Assembly (NCBI GenBank): GCA_030039615.1
Contig: JASHVF010000376.1
Coordinates: 1 to 6,578, forward strand
Direction of reading: 5' to 3'
Origin: Gammaproteobacteria bacterium
GTDB taxonomy: Bacteria; Pseudomonadota; Gammaproteobacteria; Steroidobacterales; Steroidobacteraceae
DNA: 6,578 nt
Part shown: in pieces, positions 1 to 5,166 of the stretch
Numbering within the stretch: the first letter of the stretch is position 1
Layout: the number at the start of each line of letters is the position of its first letter
The notes under the pieces: generated by a model
Told to the model about the DNA's origin: nothing
The model's database searches: none
The model's input: only the letters and a program-made list of their open reading frames with translations
Translations under genes and position numbers: made by a program

Positions 1-1
1 G

Positions 2-1297
2 CTGCAGCCGCTCGCCGGGCGGCCGATTCTCGCGCACGTCATCGATACCGCGCGCGCGCTCGAGCCGGCCGCGATCCACGTGGTCTACGGGCACGGGGGC
101 GAGAGCGTACGCGCCGCCTTCCCCGGCCAGCCGATCAACTGGACGCTCCAGGCGCAGCGCCGCGGCACTGGCCACGCGCTGCTGCAGGCTATGCCGCACA
201 TCCCGGACGATCACCAGGTGCTGGTGCTATACGGCGACGTGCCGCTCATCCGTCGCGCCACCCTCCTCGACCTGCTGTGCGGCGCGCGCGCCGAGGTGGG
301 CCTCCTCACCATGCGCACCGACGACGCGGCCGGCTACGGGCGCATCGTGCGCGACCGCCGCGGCAGCGTCCGGCGCATCGTCGAGGAGAAGGATGCGAGC
401 CGCACGCAGCTTGCGATTCGCGAATGCAACACCGGCGTGCTGTCAGCACCCGCGCATCTGCTGCGTACGTGGCTCGAGCGGCTCACCCCGGACAACTCCC
501 AGGGGGAGTACTACCTGACCGACGTCATTGCGCTCGCAGTCACGCAGCGCATCCCGGTGAGGCCCGTGGTGGCTGCGCTCGCGACCGAGGTGCTCGGAAT
601 CAACGACAAGGTACAGCTGGCCGCAGCCGAGGCTGCGCTGCGCACGCAGGCGGCCCGCGAGCTGATGCTCGCCGGAGTTACGGTGGCCGATCCCGGGCGG
701 CTCGACGTGCGCGGCACGGTGAGCTGCGGCCGGGACGTGTTCGTGGACGTCAATGTCGTGTTCGAGGGCAAGGTGGCGCTCGGTGACGGCGTGCGCATCG
801 GCCCCGGCTGCCTCGTTCGCAACAGCGAGATCGGCGCGGGCACGGAAGTGTTCGCGCACTGCGTGATCGACGCGGCGATCATCGGCGAGAACTGCAACAT
901 CGGGCCGTTCGCGCGCCTTAGGCCGAACGCAACGCTCGCACGCGAGGTGCACATCGGCAACTTCGTCGAGGTGAAAAACTCGCAGCTCGGCGCTGGCTCC
1001 AAGGCCAACCACCTGGCTTACGTCGGCGATGCATCAGTCGGCGCGCGCGTCAACATCGGCGCCGGCACGATCGTCGCCAACTACGATGGCGCGAACAAAA
1101 ACCGCACGGTCATCGAGGACGACGTGCATACCGGCAGCAACAGCGTGCTGGTGGCTCCCATCATCGTCGGCGCCGGGGCCACCATCGGCGCGGGCTCGAC
1201 CGTGACGCGCGCCGTGCCGGCCGGCAAGCTTACCGTGGCGCGTGCGCGGCAGACGACGATCGAAGGCTGGCGGCGTCCGCTGAAAGAAAAGAAGTAA
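2..1297 (+). CDS. glmU: Bifunctional GlmU (UDP-GlcNAc pyrophosphorylase / GlcN-1-P acetyltransferase), 5'-truncated by the window edge
   Basis: Cytoplasmic enzyme that acetylates glucosamine-1-phosphate with acetyl-CoA and then uridylylates it to UDP-GlcNAc, the precursor of peptidoglycan, lipid A and many exopolysaccharides. The reading frame is open from base 2, and the first visible residues LQPLAGRPILAHVID match the family just after its N-terminal nucleotide-binding loop. About 25 residues, including the LxxGxGTRM signature, therefore lie upstream. Visible uridyltransferase motifs are YGHGGE, QRRGTGHALL, YGDVPL, the EEKDAS stretch, ECNTGV and GEYYLTD. The C-terminal half is a left-handed beta-helix of hexapeptide repeats with GPFARLRP, GNFVEVK, KANHLAYVGD (containing the catalytic-base histidine) and NIGAGTIVANYDG. 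It ends with the typical EGWRRP and a basic tail. About 431 residues are visible against about 455 for the full protein. No glmS follows, unlike in many genomes. Identification is secure; the start is not visible. Confidence 0.97.
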   Translation: MQPLAGRPILAHVIDTARALEPAAIHVVYGHGGESVRAAFPGQPINWTLQAQRRGTGHALLQAMPHIPDDHQVLVLYGDVPLIRRATLLDLLCGARAEVGLLTMRTDDAAGYGRIVRDRRGSVRRIVEEKDASRTQLAIRECNTGVLSAPAHLLRTWLERLTPDNSQGEYYLTDVIALAVTQRIPVRPVVAALATEVLGINDKVQLAAAEAALRTQAARELMLAGVTVADPGRLDVRGTVSCGRDVFVDVNVVFEGKVALGDGVRIGPGCLVRNSEIGAGTEVFAHCVIDAAIIGENCNIGPFARLRPNATLAREVHIGNFVEVKNSQLGAGSKANHLAYVGDASVGARVNIGAGTIVANYDGANKNRTVIEDDVHTGSNSVLVAPIIVGAGATIGAGSTVTRAVPAGKLTVARARQTTIEGWRRPLKEKK

Positions 1298-1365
1298 ACA
1301 GCTGCAACCTGTTTGTAGCACTCGTTCGCTACCGTTTGGCGCCTTCCGATAGAAAACGCGCCACC

Positions 1366-1373
1366 AGGTGAGG
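1366..1373 (+). promoter_or_regulatory. Ribosome binding site of the 81-codon gene
   Basis: AGGTGAGG, a one-base variant of the Shine-Dalgarno core, lies 5 nt before the ATG at 1379. It supports this small frame as a genuinely translated gene. The rest of the 81-nt gap after glmU (1298-1378) has only short imperfect hairpins (for example TGGCGC/GCGCCA at 1337-1342 and 1358-1363) without a T-tract, so I see no clear terminator for glmU. Confidence 0.55.
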
Positions 1374-1378
1374 GTCCC

Positions 1379-1624
1379 ATGAGTGCGTCGGAACTTCAAC
1401 GAGCCGAGTGGCTCGATCCGCAATTCTGGGATCGGCTCGATCGACTCGAGAGCCATCACAGGAGGATTCAATCTGAACATAATGAGGCTCGCCGCGGCCT
1501 TGAGCGACTCGCCCCGAACAAATCCGAGGAGCTCCGACAGGCCTGGGAGCGCTACTGCGACGTGATCACGGAGCTCGACCGTACCGCCGCCGAATTCGAA
1601 GTGCTGCGCTCGGGCGCCGAGTGA
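1379..1624 (+). CDS. Small helical protein of unknown function (81 aa)
   Basis: I do not recognise this protein. It is very charged, rich in Glu, Arg and Leu, and has no hydrophobic segment or signal peptide, so it should be cytoplasmic and mostly alpha-helical. Residues about 16-45 and 50-77 look like two amphipathic helices or a short coiled-coil hairpin. Tryptophans sit at 11, 17 and 56. The ATG has a good Shine-Dalgarno sequence. The stop codon overlaps the GTG of the next gene (GTGA), indicating translational coupling. It follows glmU by 81 nt and may be read through from it. The small size leaves open that this is a non-functional frame, but the ribosome site and the coupling argue for a real gene. 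Confidence 0.6.
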   Translation: MSASELQRAEWLDPQFWDRLDRLESHHRRIQSEHNEARRGLERLAPNKSEELRQAWERYCDVITELDRTAAEFEVLRSGAE

Positions 1625-1872
1625 AGCCGACGGGGCCACGCCAGCGGGTTCTCTCGCGTCGCGCGATCTGCGAGCTCGGCATACTCGAGGCTAGCGTGCA
1701 GGAGCTGGGGTCGCACCGCAGCGCAGCGCTGCGACTCTTTATTGCGAGCCGTGAGGCCACAACGCCGCTCGCGCAACGCGAGTTCTGGCTGGAGTTCTCC
1801 TGGATCGACCAGGAGTACCGTGCCGCGGTGCGCAGGCTTGCGCAATTCTGCGCCGAGCACAGTCGGCGCTGA
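1621..1872 (+). CDS. Small helical protein of unknown function (83 aa), coupled to the previous gene
   Basis: I do not recognise this protein. It starts at GTG 1621, which shares the GTGA overlap with the stop of the upstream gene, and has no Shine-Dalgarno of its own, so translation most likely depends on re-initiation. The product is basic at its N-terminus (KPTGPRQRVLSRR) and helical throughout. Its C-terminal half has a Trp/Phe-rich stretch (REFWLEFSWIDQEYRAAV) that faintly recalls the same region of its neighbour (AWERYCDVITELDRTAA). No membrane segment, signal or metal-binding motif is visible. The tail of the gene doubles as the -35 region of the gmd promoter. The coupled pair could encode subunits of one small complex; this is inference. 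Confidence 0.5.
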   Translation: MKPTGPRQRVLSRRAICELGILEASVQELGSHRSAALRLFIASREATTPLAQREFWLEFSWIDQEYRAAVRRLAQFCAEHSRR

Positions 1873-1897
1873 CACGGACTGCGCGCGATCCTATAAT
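1869..1897 (+). promoter_or_regulatory. Sigma70-type promoter for gmd-fcl
   Basis: CTGACA at 1869-1874 (5 of 6 to TTGACA), a 17-bp spacer, and a perfect TATAAT at 1892-1897. The predicted start is near 1904, giving a leader of about 55 nt before gmd. The -35 box overlaps the stop codon of the preceding small gene. The discriminator after the -10 box is GCCCCC, entirely G/C, a feature known in stringently controlled promoters. This is the strongest promoter signal in the window. Confidence 0.75.
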
Positions 1898-1948
1898 GCC
1901 CCCGCTGCCTTCCCCGGGTCGCGTACGCCCGAAATATCGTTAGCTTCC

Positions 1949-1954
1949 AGAGGA
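1949..1954 (+). promoter_or_regulatory. Ribosome binding site of gmd
   Basis: AGAGGA ends 4 nt before the ATG at 1959 and fixes that codon as the start, in agreement with the usual N-terminus of the family (M-x-K-x-ALITGITGQDG). Confidence 0.6.
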
Positions 1955-1958
1955 TTGC

Positions 1959-3047
1959 ATGAGCAAACGCGCCCTGATCACGGGCATTACCGGTCAGGAC
2001 GGTGCCTATCTGGCCGAGTTCCTGCTGCAGAAAGGCTACGAGGTGCACGGCATCAAACGACGCGCCTCGCTTTTCAATACCGATCGCATCGATCACCTCT
2101 ACGAGGATCCCCATACGCCGGACGTGCGCTTGAAGCTGCACTACGGCGATTTGACCGATGCGACCAACATGCTGCGCATCGTTCAGCAAGTCCAGCCGGA
2201 CGAGATCTATAACCTGGCCGCCCAGAGCCACGTGCAGGTGTCGTTCGAGACGCCGGAGTACACCGCAAACGCCGATGCGCTTGGCACCCTGCGTTTGCTC
2301 GAGGCGATACGCATCCTGCGCCTCGAGGGACGGACGCGCTTCTACCAGGCCTCGACTTCCGAGATGTTTGGCCTAGTTGCCGAGACTCCGCAGACCGAGC
2401 GCACGCCATTCCACCCGCGTTCCCCCTACGGCGTGGCCAAGCTCTACGGACACTGGATTACGATCAACTACCGCGAGGCATATGGACTCTTTGCGTGCAG
2501 CGGCATCCTTTTCAACCACGAGTCCCCGATCCGAGGTGAGACGTTCGTCTCGCGCAAGATCACCCGGGGCCTGACGCGCGTGAGCCTCGGCCTGCAGGAC
2601 TGCATCTTTCTCGGCAATCTTGGGGCGCGGCGCGACTGGGGTCACGCGCGCGACTACGTCGAGGCACAGTGGCTGATGCTGCAGCAGGAGCGGCCACATG
2701 ACTACGTAATCGCGACCGGTCGCCAGCACTCGGTACGAGAATTCGTGGAAAGTACCGCGGCAGTCCTCCAGATGCGCCTCGAATGGCGCGGCAAGGGGCT
2801 GGACGAGATCGCTGTGAACCGTCAGACCGGCCAGACCGTGGTGCGCATCGACCCCCGCTATTTACGGCCCGCCGAAGTGGACACACTGCTCGGCGATGCT
2901 TCGCGCGCGCGCGCTGAGTTGGGCTGGGCGCCGCGGGTCAGCTTCGAGGAGCTGGTCCGCGAGATGGTCGAGTCGGACCTCGCGCTGGCGCGGCGTGACG
3001 CGCTGGTGAGGCGCGAGGGTTACCGCGTGGTGCAGGCGCGCGATTAG
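1959..3047 (+). CDS. gmd: GDP-mannose 4,6-dehydratase
   Basis: Cytoplasmic NADP-dependent short-chain dehydrogenase/reductase (extended type) that converts GDP-D-mannose to GDP-4-keto-6-deoxy-D-mannose, the first committed step to GDP-L-fucose and related 6-deoxyhexoses. The Rossmann motif GITGQDG is at residues 9-15. The catalytic set Thr133, Glu135 (in ASTSEMFG), Tyr157 and Lys161 (SPYGVAK) falls at exactly the E. coli Gmd numbering. Other family signatures are HYGDLTD, NLAAQSHVQVSFE, FNHESPIRGETFVSRKI and LGNLGARRDWGHARDYVEA. The length of 362 residues is normal for the family and no disruption is seen. It has its own promoter and ribosome site and is followed after 19 nt by the GDP-fucose synthase gene, so the pair acts in sequence. 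The sugar most likely feeds an extracellular polysaccharide. Confidence 0.97.
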   Translation: MSKRALITGITGQDGAYLAEFLLQKGYEVHGIKRRASLFNTDRIDHLYEDPHTPDVRLKLHYGDLTDATNMLRIVQQVQPDEIYNLAAQSHVQVSFETPEYTANADALGTLRLLEAIRILRLEGRTRFYQASTSEMFGLVAETPQTERTPFHPRSPYGVAKLYGHWITINYREAYGLFACSGILFNHESPIRGETFVSRKITRGLTRVSLGLQDCIFLGNLGARRDWGHARDYVEAQWLMLQQERPHDYVIATGRQHSVREFVESTAAVLQMRLEWRGKGLDEIAVNRQTGQTVVRIDPRYLRPAEVDTLLGDASRARAELGWAPRVSFEELVREMVESDLALARRDALVRREGYRVVQARD

Positions 3048-3066
3048 CTCGTCTCCTAGCGTCTCC

Positions 3067-4023
3067 ATGAGGCCTGACAGCCGCATCTATATCGCTGGTC
3101 ACCGCGGACTGGTCGGCTCGGCGATTCGCCGCGCTTGCACCACGCGCGGCTTCACCCAACTGCTGCTGCGCGAGCGCGCGCGACTCGATCTGCGCGACCC
3201 GGCCGCGGTCCACCAATTCTTCACTACCGAGCGGCCCGAGTATGTTTTTCTGGCCGCCGCGCTGGTCGGCGGCATTCACGCCAACGACTCGCGACCGGCG
3301 GAATTCATTCGCGACAACCTACTGATCCAGGCGAACGTCATCGACGCAGCGTTCCGTCACGGAGCACGCAAGCTCCTGTTCCTCGGCTCGAGCTGCATCT
3401 ATCCGAAACTTGCGCCGCAGCCGCTGCGCGAGGAATCCCTGCTCACCGGTCCACTCGAGCCGACCAACGAGTGGTATGCGATTGCCAAACTCGCCGGGCT
3501 CAAGATGTGTCAGGCGTACCGCCGCCAATACGGCTTCGAGGCGATCACGCTGCTGCCAACCAATCTCTACGGGCCGGAGGACAACTTCGATCTCGAAAGC
3601 TCGCATGTGCTGCCAGCCCTCATCCGCAAGATCGCCGTCGCGCAGGCAACTGCCGCCGAGCGGGTCACCTTGTGGGGAAGCGGCACGCCGCGTCGCGAGT
3701 TCCTGTTTGTCGACGACCTGGCGGACGCGTGCCTGTTCCTCATGGAGCACTATCACGACGAGCAGCCGATCAACGTCGGCTGGGGGATCGACCTCTCGAT
3801 CCGCGAGCTGGCGGAGCTCATCGCCGCAGTGGTGGGCTTCCGGGGAGCTTTTGACCTCGACGCCTCGCGTCCCGATGGCACGCCGCGCAAAGTCCTCGAT
3901 GTCTCACGCCTCAGCGCACTCGGCTGGCGGCCGCACGTGCCGCTGCGCGTCGGGATTGAGATCACCTACGACTGGTACCGGCGCAACGCCGCATCCAACC
4001 CGGCGGTCAGCACCGCGCCCTGA
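3067..4023 (+). CDS. fcl: GDP-L-fucose synthase (GDP-4-keto-6-deoxymannose 3,5-epimerase/4-reductase)
   Basis: Cytoplasmic NADPH-dependent enzyme (also called WcaG) that epimerises the Gmd product at C3 and C5 and reduces C4 to give GDP-L-fucose. The dinucleotide-binding motif IAGHRGLVGSAI is at residues 9-20. The active-site residues follow E. coli numbering plus one: Ser108 and Cys110 in LGSSCIYPK, Tyr137 and Lys141 in WYAIAK, and His180 in SSHVLPALIRK. LPTNLYGPEDNF, WGSGTPRREFLFVDD and SRPDGTPRKVLDVSRL are also conserved. The length of 318 residues is normal. It begins 19 nt after gmd, with a pyrimidine-rich leader and no evident Shine-Dalgarno, so it probably relies on coupling to gmd. 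An intrinsic terminator follows about 55 nt downstream. Confidence 0.96.
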   Translation: MRPDSRIYIAGHRGLVGSAIRRACTTRGFTQLLLRERARLDLRDPAAVHQFFTTERPEYVFLAAALVGGIHANDSRPAEFIRDNLLIQANVIDAAFRHGARKLLFLGSSCIYPKLAPQPLREESLLTGPLEPTNEWYAIAKLAGLKMCQAYRRQYGFEAITLLPTNLYGPEDNFDLESSHVLPALIRKIAVAQATAAERVTLWGSGTPRREFLFVDDLADACLFLMEHYHDEQPINVGWGIDLSIRELAELIAAVVGFRGAFDLDASRPDGTPRKVLDVSRLSALGWRPHVPLRVGIEITYDWYRRNAASNPAVSTAP

Positions 4024-4076
4024 GTCACGGCCAGGGCAAAAGCCGATTTACCGGGAGCCAGGGATAGCGCTCCTCT

Positions 4077-4100
4077 GCGGCGCAATGCTGCGTCGTTTTT
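4077..4100 (+). terminator. Intrinsic terminator of the gmd-fcl unit
   Basis: GCGGCGCA (4077-4084) pairs with TGCGTCGT (4089-4096) around the tetraloop ATGC, giving 8 pairs of which two are G-T wobbles. The 3' arm runs directly into a T-tract (4096-4100). It lies about 55 nt after the fcl stop codon, in the expected place and orientation. Confidence 0.6.
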
Positions 4101-4149
4101 CGCGATATTGATTCGCGGCATCGGACCGAAGCGCCACTGAGCTTCGTCT

Positions 4150-4173
4150 GACGCCCGACGTTTGTCGGGCGTC
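4150..4173. repeat. Perfect 10-bp inverted repeat (hairpin 1)
   Basis: GACGCCCGAC (4150-4159) and GTCGGGCGTC (4164-4173) are exact reverse complements separated by GTTT. The RNA would form a very stable hairpin with a 4-nt loop. No T-tract follows, so it is not a standard intrinsic terminator. It could be an RNA-stabilising end, a back-up terminator or a protein-binding palindrome. Confidence 0.65.
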
Positions 4174-4179
4174 GCCCAC

Positions 4180-4205
4180 GCGCGAGCTGTCAACGGCGCT
4201 CGCGC
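4180..4205. repeat. Perfect 8-bp inverted repeat (hairpin 2)
   Basis: GCGCGAGC (4180-4187) and GCTCGCGC (4198-4205) are exact reverse complements around a 10-nt loop, beginning 7 bp after hairpin 1. No T-tract follows. Confidence 0.55.
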
Positions 4206-4218
4206 CTCCTCCAACGCG

Positions 4219-4235
4219 CGCGGGCGGGGCCCGCG
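4219..4235. repeat. Perfect 7-bp all-GC inverted repeat (hairpin 3)
   Basis: CGCGGGC (4219-4225) pairs with GCCCGCG (4229-4235) around GGG. It is the third hairpin in the series. In such GC-rich DNA short inverted repeats arise by chance, so this one alone is weak. Confidence 0.4.
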
Positions 4236-4264
4236 GCCGCAACTCCGAACAGGGCTTCAGCACG

Positions 4265-4277
4265 TTGCGCTGCGCAA
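4265..4277. promoter_or_regulatory. Candidate operator: 13-bp palindrome TTGCGCTGCGCAA
   Basis: TTGCGC and GCGCAA flank a single central T, giving a perfect 6-bp dyad of the size bound by dimeric regulators. It lies about 127 bp before the ribbon-helix-helix gene, so it could be an autoregulatory site, but no second copy was found and the assignment is speculative. Confidence 0.25.
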
Positions 4278-4332
4278 TCCGAGTCACTTCACAAGCTATC
4301 GGCGGCGCAGATGTCATCGAACCAACAACGAA

Positions 4333-4360
4333 CTGAAATACTTGGGCGCTACGGTGTTAT
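4333..4360 (+). promoter_or_regulatory. Possible weak promoter of the RHH-membrane-VPLPA unit
   Basis: CTGAAA (4333-4338, 4 of 6 to the -35 consensus), a 16-bp spacer and TGTTAT (4355-4360, 4 of 6 to the -10 consensus), in the AT-richer part of the gap. It would give a leader of about 37 nt. The match is poor enough that a chance origin or a different sigma factor is possible. Confidence 0.25.
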
Positions 4361-4390
4361 GGAAACTCCACCCACCCCACGCTGACAATG

Positions 4391-4396
4391 GGAGGA
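4391..4396 (+). promoter_or_regulatory. Ribosome binding site deciding the GTG start at 4404
   Basis: GGAGGA lies 7 nt before GTG 4404, an ideal site and distance. The next in-frame ATG (4440) has nothing comparable and would remove the N-terminal beta-strand of the DNA-binding fold, so the GTG is preferred. Confidence 0.75.
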
Positions 4397-4403
4397 CATC
4401 CAA

Positions 4404-4913
4404 GTGGTCGAAGGTCGAAAAAGGGCGGTGAGCATCCGCATGAGCGTCGCGGATGTGAGGCGAATCAAGAAGTTGGCGCAGCGTCTCAACGTCCGTGATT
4501 CGGACGTCATACGCTTCGCGATAAAGACGATGCTAGGACGCCTGATGCCGCTTTACGAGCCCGAGGCACGGGGGCGGAACCTGGTCCCGGTACTGGTCGA
4601 GGCGGGGGTCGACTTCCTGCGATTCTTCGATCTCGATACGGCGCGGCTCGACGCGCTCATCAACAGCGAGGTCGACCCTGAGAAGAGGGTGTCACGAGAG
4701 GACCTCGCGCTGATCGCGCTCGCGGGGATTCAGGAGCCCTACGCCGCGCTCAAGCTGAGCGAGCTCAGCGACTCGGATGGCGCGCCGCCGACCAGCGATG
4801 TCTCGAGCTCGATTCGCCAATACCTGTACCAGAAGTACGTCTATCGCAGCAGCTCGGAGGCGGAGGTACCCCCGCCGTTGCGCTTCGCGCTGGCAGGAGC
4901 ACGCCATGAATAA
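4404..4913 (+). CDS. Ribbon-helix-helix domain protein, putative regulator (169 aa)
   Basis: The N-terminal ~45 residues fit the MetJ/Arc/CopG ribbon-helix-helix pattern: a short basic strand (RAVSIRM, residues 7-13), a first helix (SVADVRRIKKLAQRLN), a turn (VRDSD) and a second amphipathic helix (VIRFAIKTML). Such proteins bind DNA as dimers, inserting the strands in the major groove. The remaining ~120 residues form an uncharacterised, acidic, mostly helical region (FLRFFDLDTARLDALIN, REDLALIALAGIQEPYAALKLSEL) with a Tyr-rich patch (QYLYQKYVYRSSSE). I cannot assign it a family; it may be a ligand- or partner-binding domain. Translation starts at a GTG with a strong ribosome site. The stop codon overlaps the next start by 8 nt, so it leads an operon with a membrane protein and a VPLPA-CTERM protein. 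A regulatory role is inferred; RHH regulators of exopolysaccharides are known (AmrZ of Pseudomonas), but this is not clearly its orthologue. Confidence 0.75.
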   Translation: MVEGRKRAVSIRMSVADVRRIKKLAQRLNVRDSDVIRFAIKTMLGRLMPLYEPEARGRNLVPVLVEAGVDFLRFFDLDTARLDALINSEVDPEKRVSREDLALIALAGIQEPYAALKLSELSDSDGAPPTSDVSSSIRQYLYQKYVYRSSSEAEVPPPLRFALAGARHE

Positions 4914-5166
4914 CGCAGGCTATGCAGGCACCCTGGGCACCTCAATCATACGGATGGATCTGGCCGAGGAGTCGCGCCCGGCAACGCGACCACAACGCGC
5001 CTGGCGACGGGCGGGCAGGCGCGCGTGGGGACTCGCGTGTGGAGTCATCTTCGTCGCCATGCGGTCAGCGATCTACCTCGTCGTCCTGCCGTTTGCCGCG
5101 CTCGTCTGTCTTGCGGGCGCCGCGCTTTATGCAATCCAGGCGGCTGCGGGCGGCAGCAATGGCTGA
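4906..5166 (+). CDS. Small membrane protein of unknown function (86 aa)
   Basis: I do not recognise this protein. The first ~40 residues are hydrophilic and increasingly basic (RPQRAWRRAGRRAW, residues 28-41). They are followed by a moderately hydrophobic stretch (42-52) and a clear transmembrane helix at about 55-78 (IYLVVLPFAALVCLAGAALY), ending in a short Gly-rich tail. The arginine cluster before the hydrophobic part predicts a cytoplasmic N-terminus by the positive-inside rule. Start ATG 4906 has AGGAG 6 nt upstream and lies inside the end of the RHH gene (ATGAATAA, 8-nt overlap). An earlier in-frame ATG at 4777 would overlap the RHH gene by over 100 nt and is rejected. Its own stop overlaps the next gene by 8 nt. 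The coupling suggests it works with the RHH protein or the secreted protein, perhaps as a membrane adaptor. Confidence 0.65.
   Translation: MNNAGYAGTLGTSIIRMDLAEESRPATRPQRAWRRAGRRAWGLACGVIFVAMRSAIYLVVLPFAALVCLAGAALYAIQAAAGGSNG

Larger units (their letters stand above)
4024..4403 (+). other. 380-bp intergenic region with terminator, tandem hairpins and a palindrome
   Basis: No convincing gene lies here on either strand. Open frames that cross it lack ribosome sites and run through the terminator and hairpins. It holds an intrinsic terminator (4077-4100), three perfect GC-rich inverted repeats in a row (4150-4173, 4180-4205, 4219-4235), an odd palindrome (4265-4277) and an AT-richer stretch before the next gene with a weak promoter match. 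It separates the gmd-fcl unit from the downstream secretion-related genes. Confidence 0.7.

Noticed and set aside
443..1012. Long minus-strand open frames opposite glmU (up to 189 codons)
   Set aside because: They mirror a well-conserved GlmU coding frame in GC-rich DNA; the translations are Arg/His/Ala-rich without recognisable motifs and no ribosome site precedes them.
1315..1363. Hairpins after glmU as a terminator
   Set aside because: Stems are only 5-7 bp with wobbles or large loops and no T-tract follows.
4300..4310. Possible ops/JUMPstart element (GGCGGCGC...) before the export genes
   Set aside because: It shares only the first five bases with the RfaH-dependent GGCGGTAGC core, so it is no better than chance.
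4048..4317. Minus-strand 89-codon frame in the intergenic gap
   Set aside because: It runs through the terminator and the hairpins, has no Shine-Dalgarno and a low-complexity Arg/Ser/Ala composition.
4162..4431. Plus-strand 89-codon frame ahead of the RHH gene
   Set aside because: It would begin at a TTG inside the loop of hairpin 1, lacks a ribosome site and overlaps the RHH start; the protein has no sensible pattern.
4777..5166. Longer version of the small membrane protein (129 codons)
   Set aside because: The extra N-terminus is an out-of-frame copy of the RHH gene end; the ATG at 4906 has the proper ribosome site.
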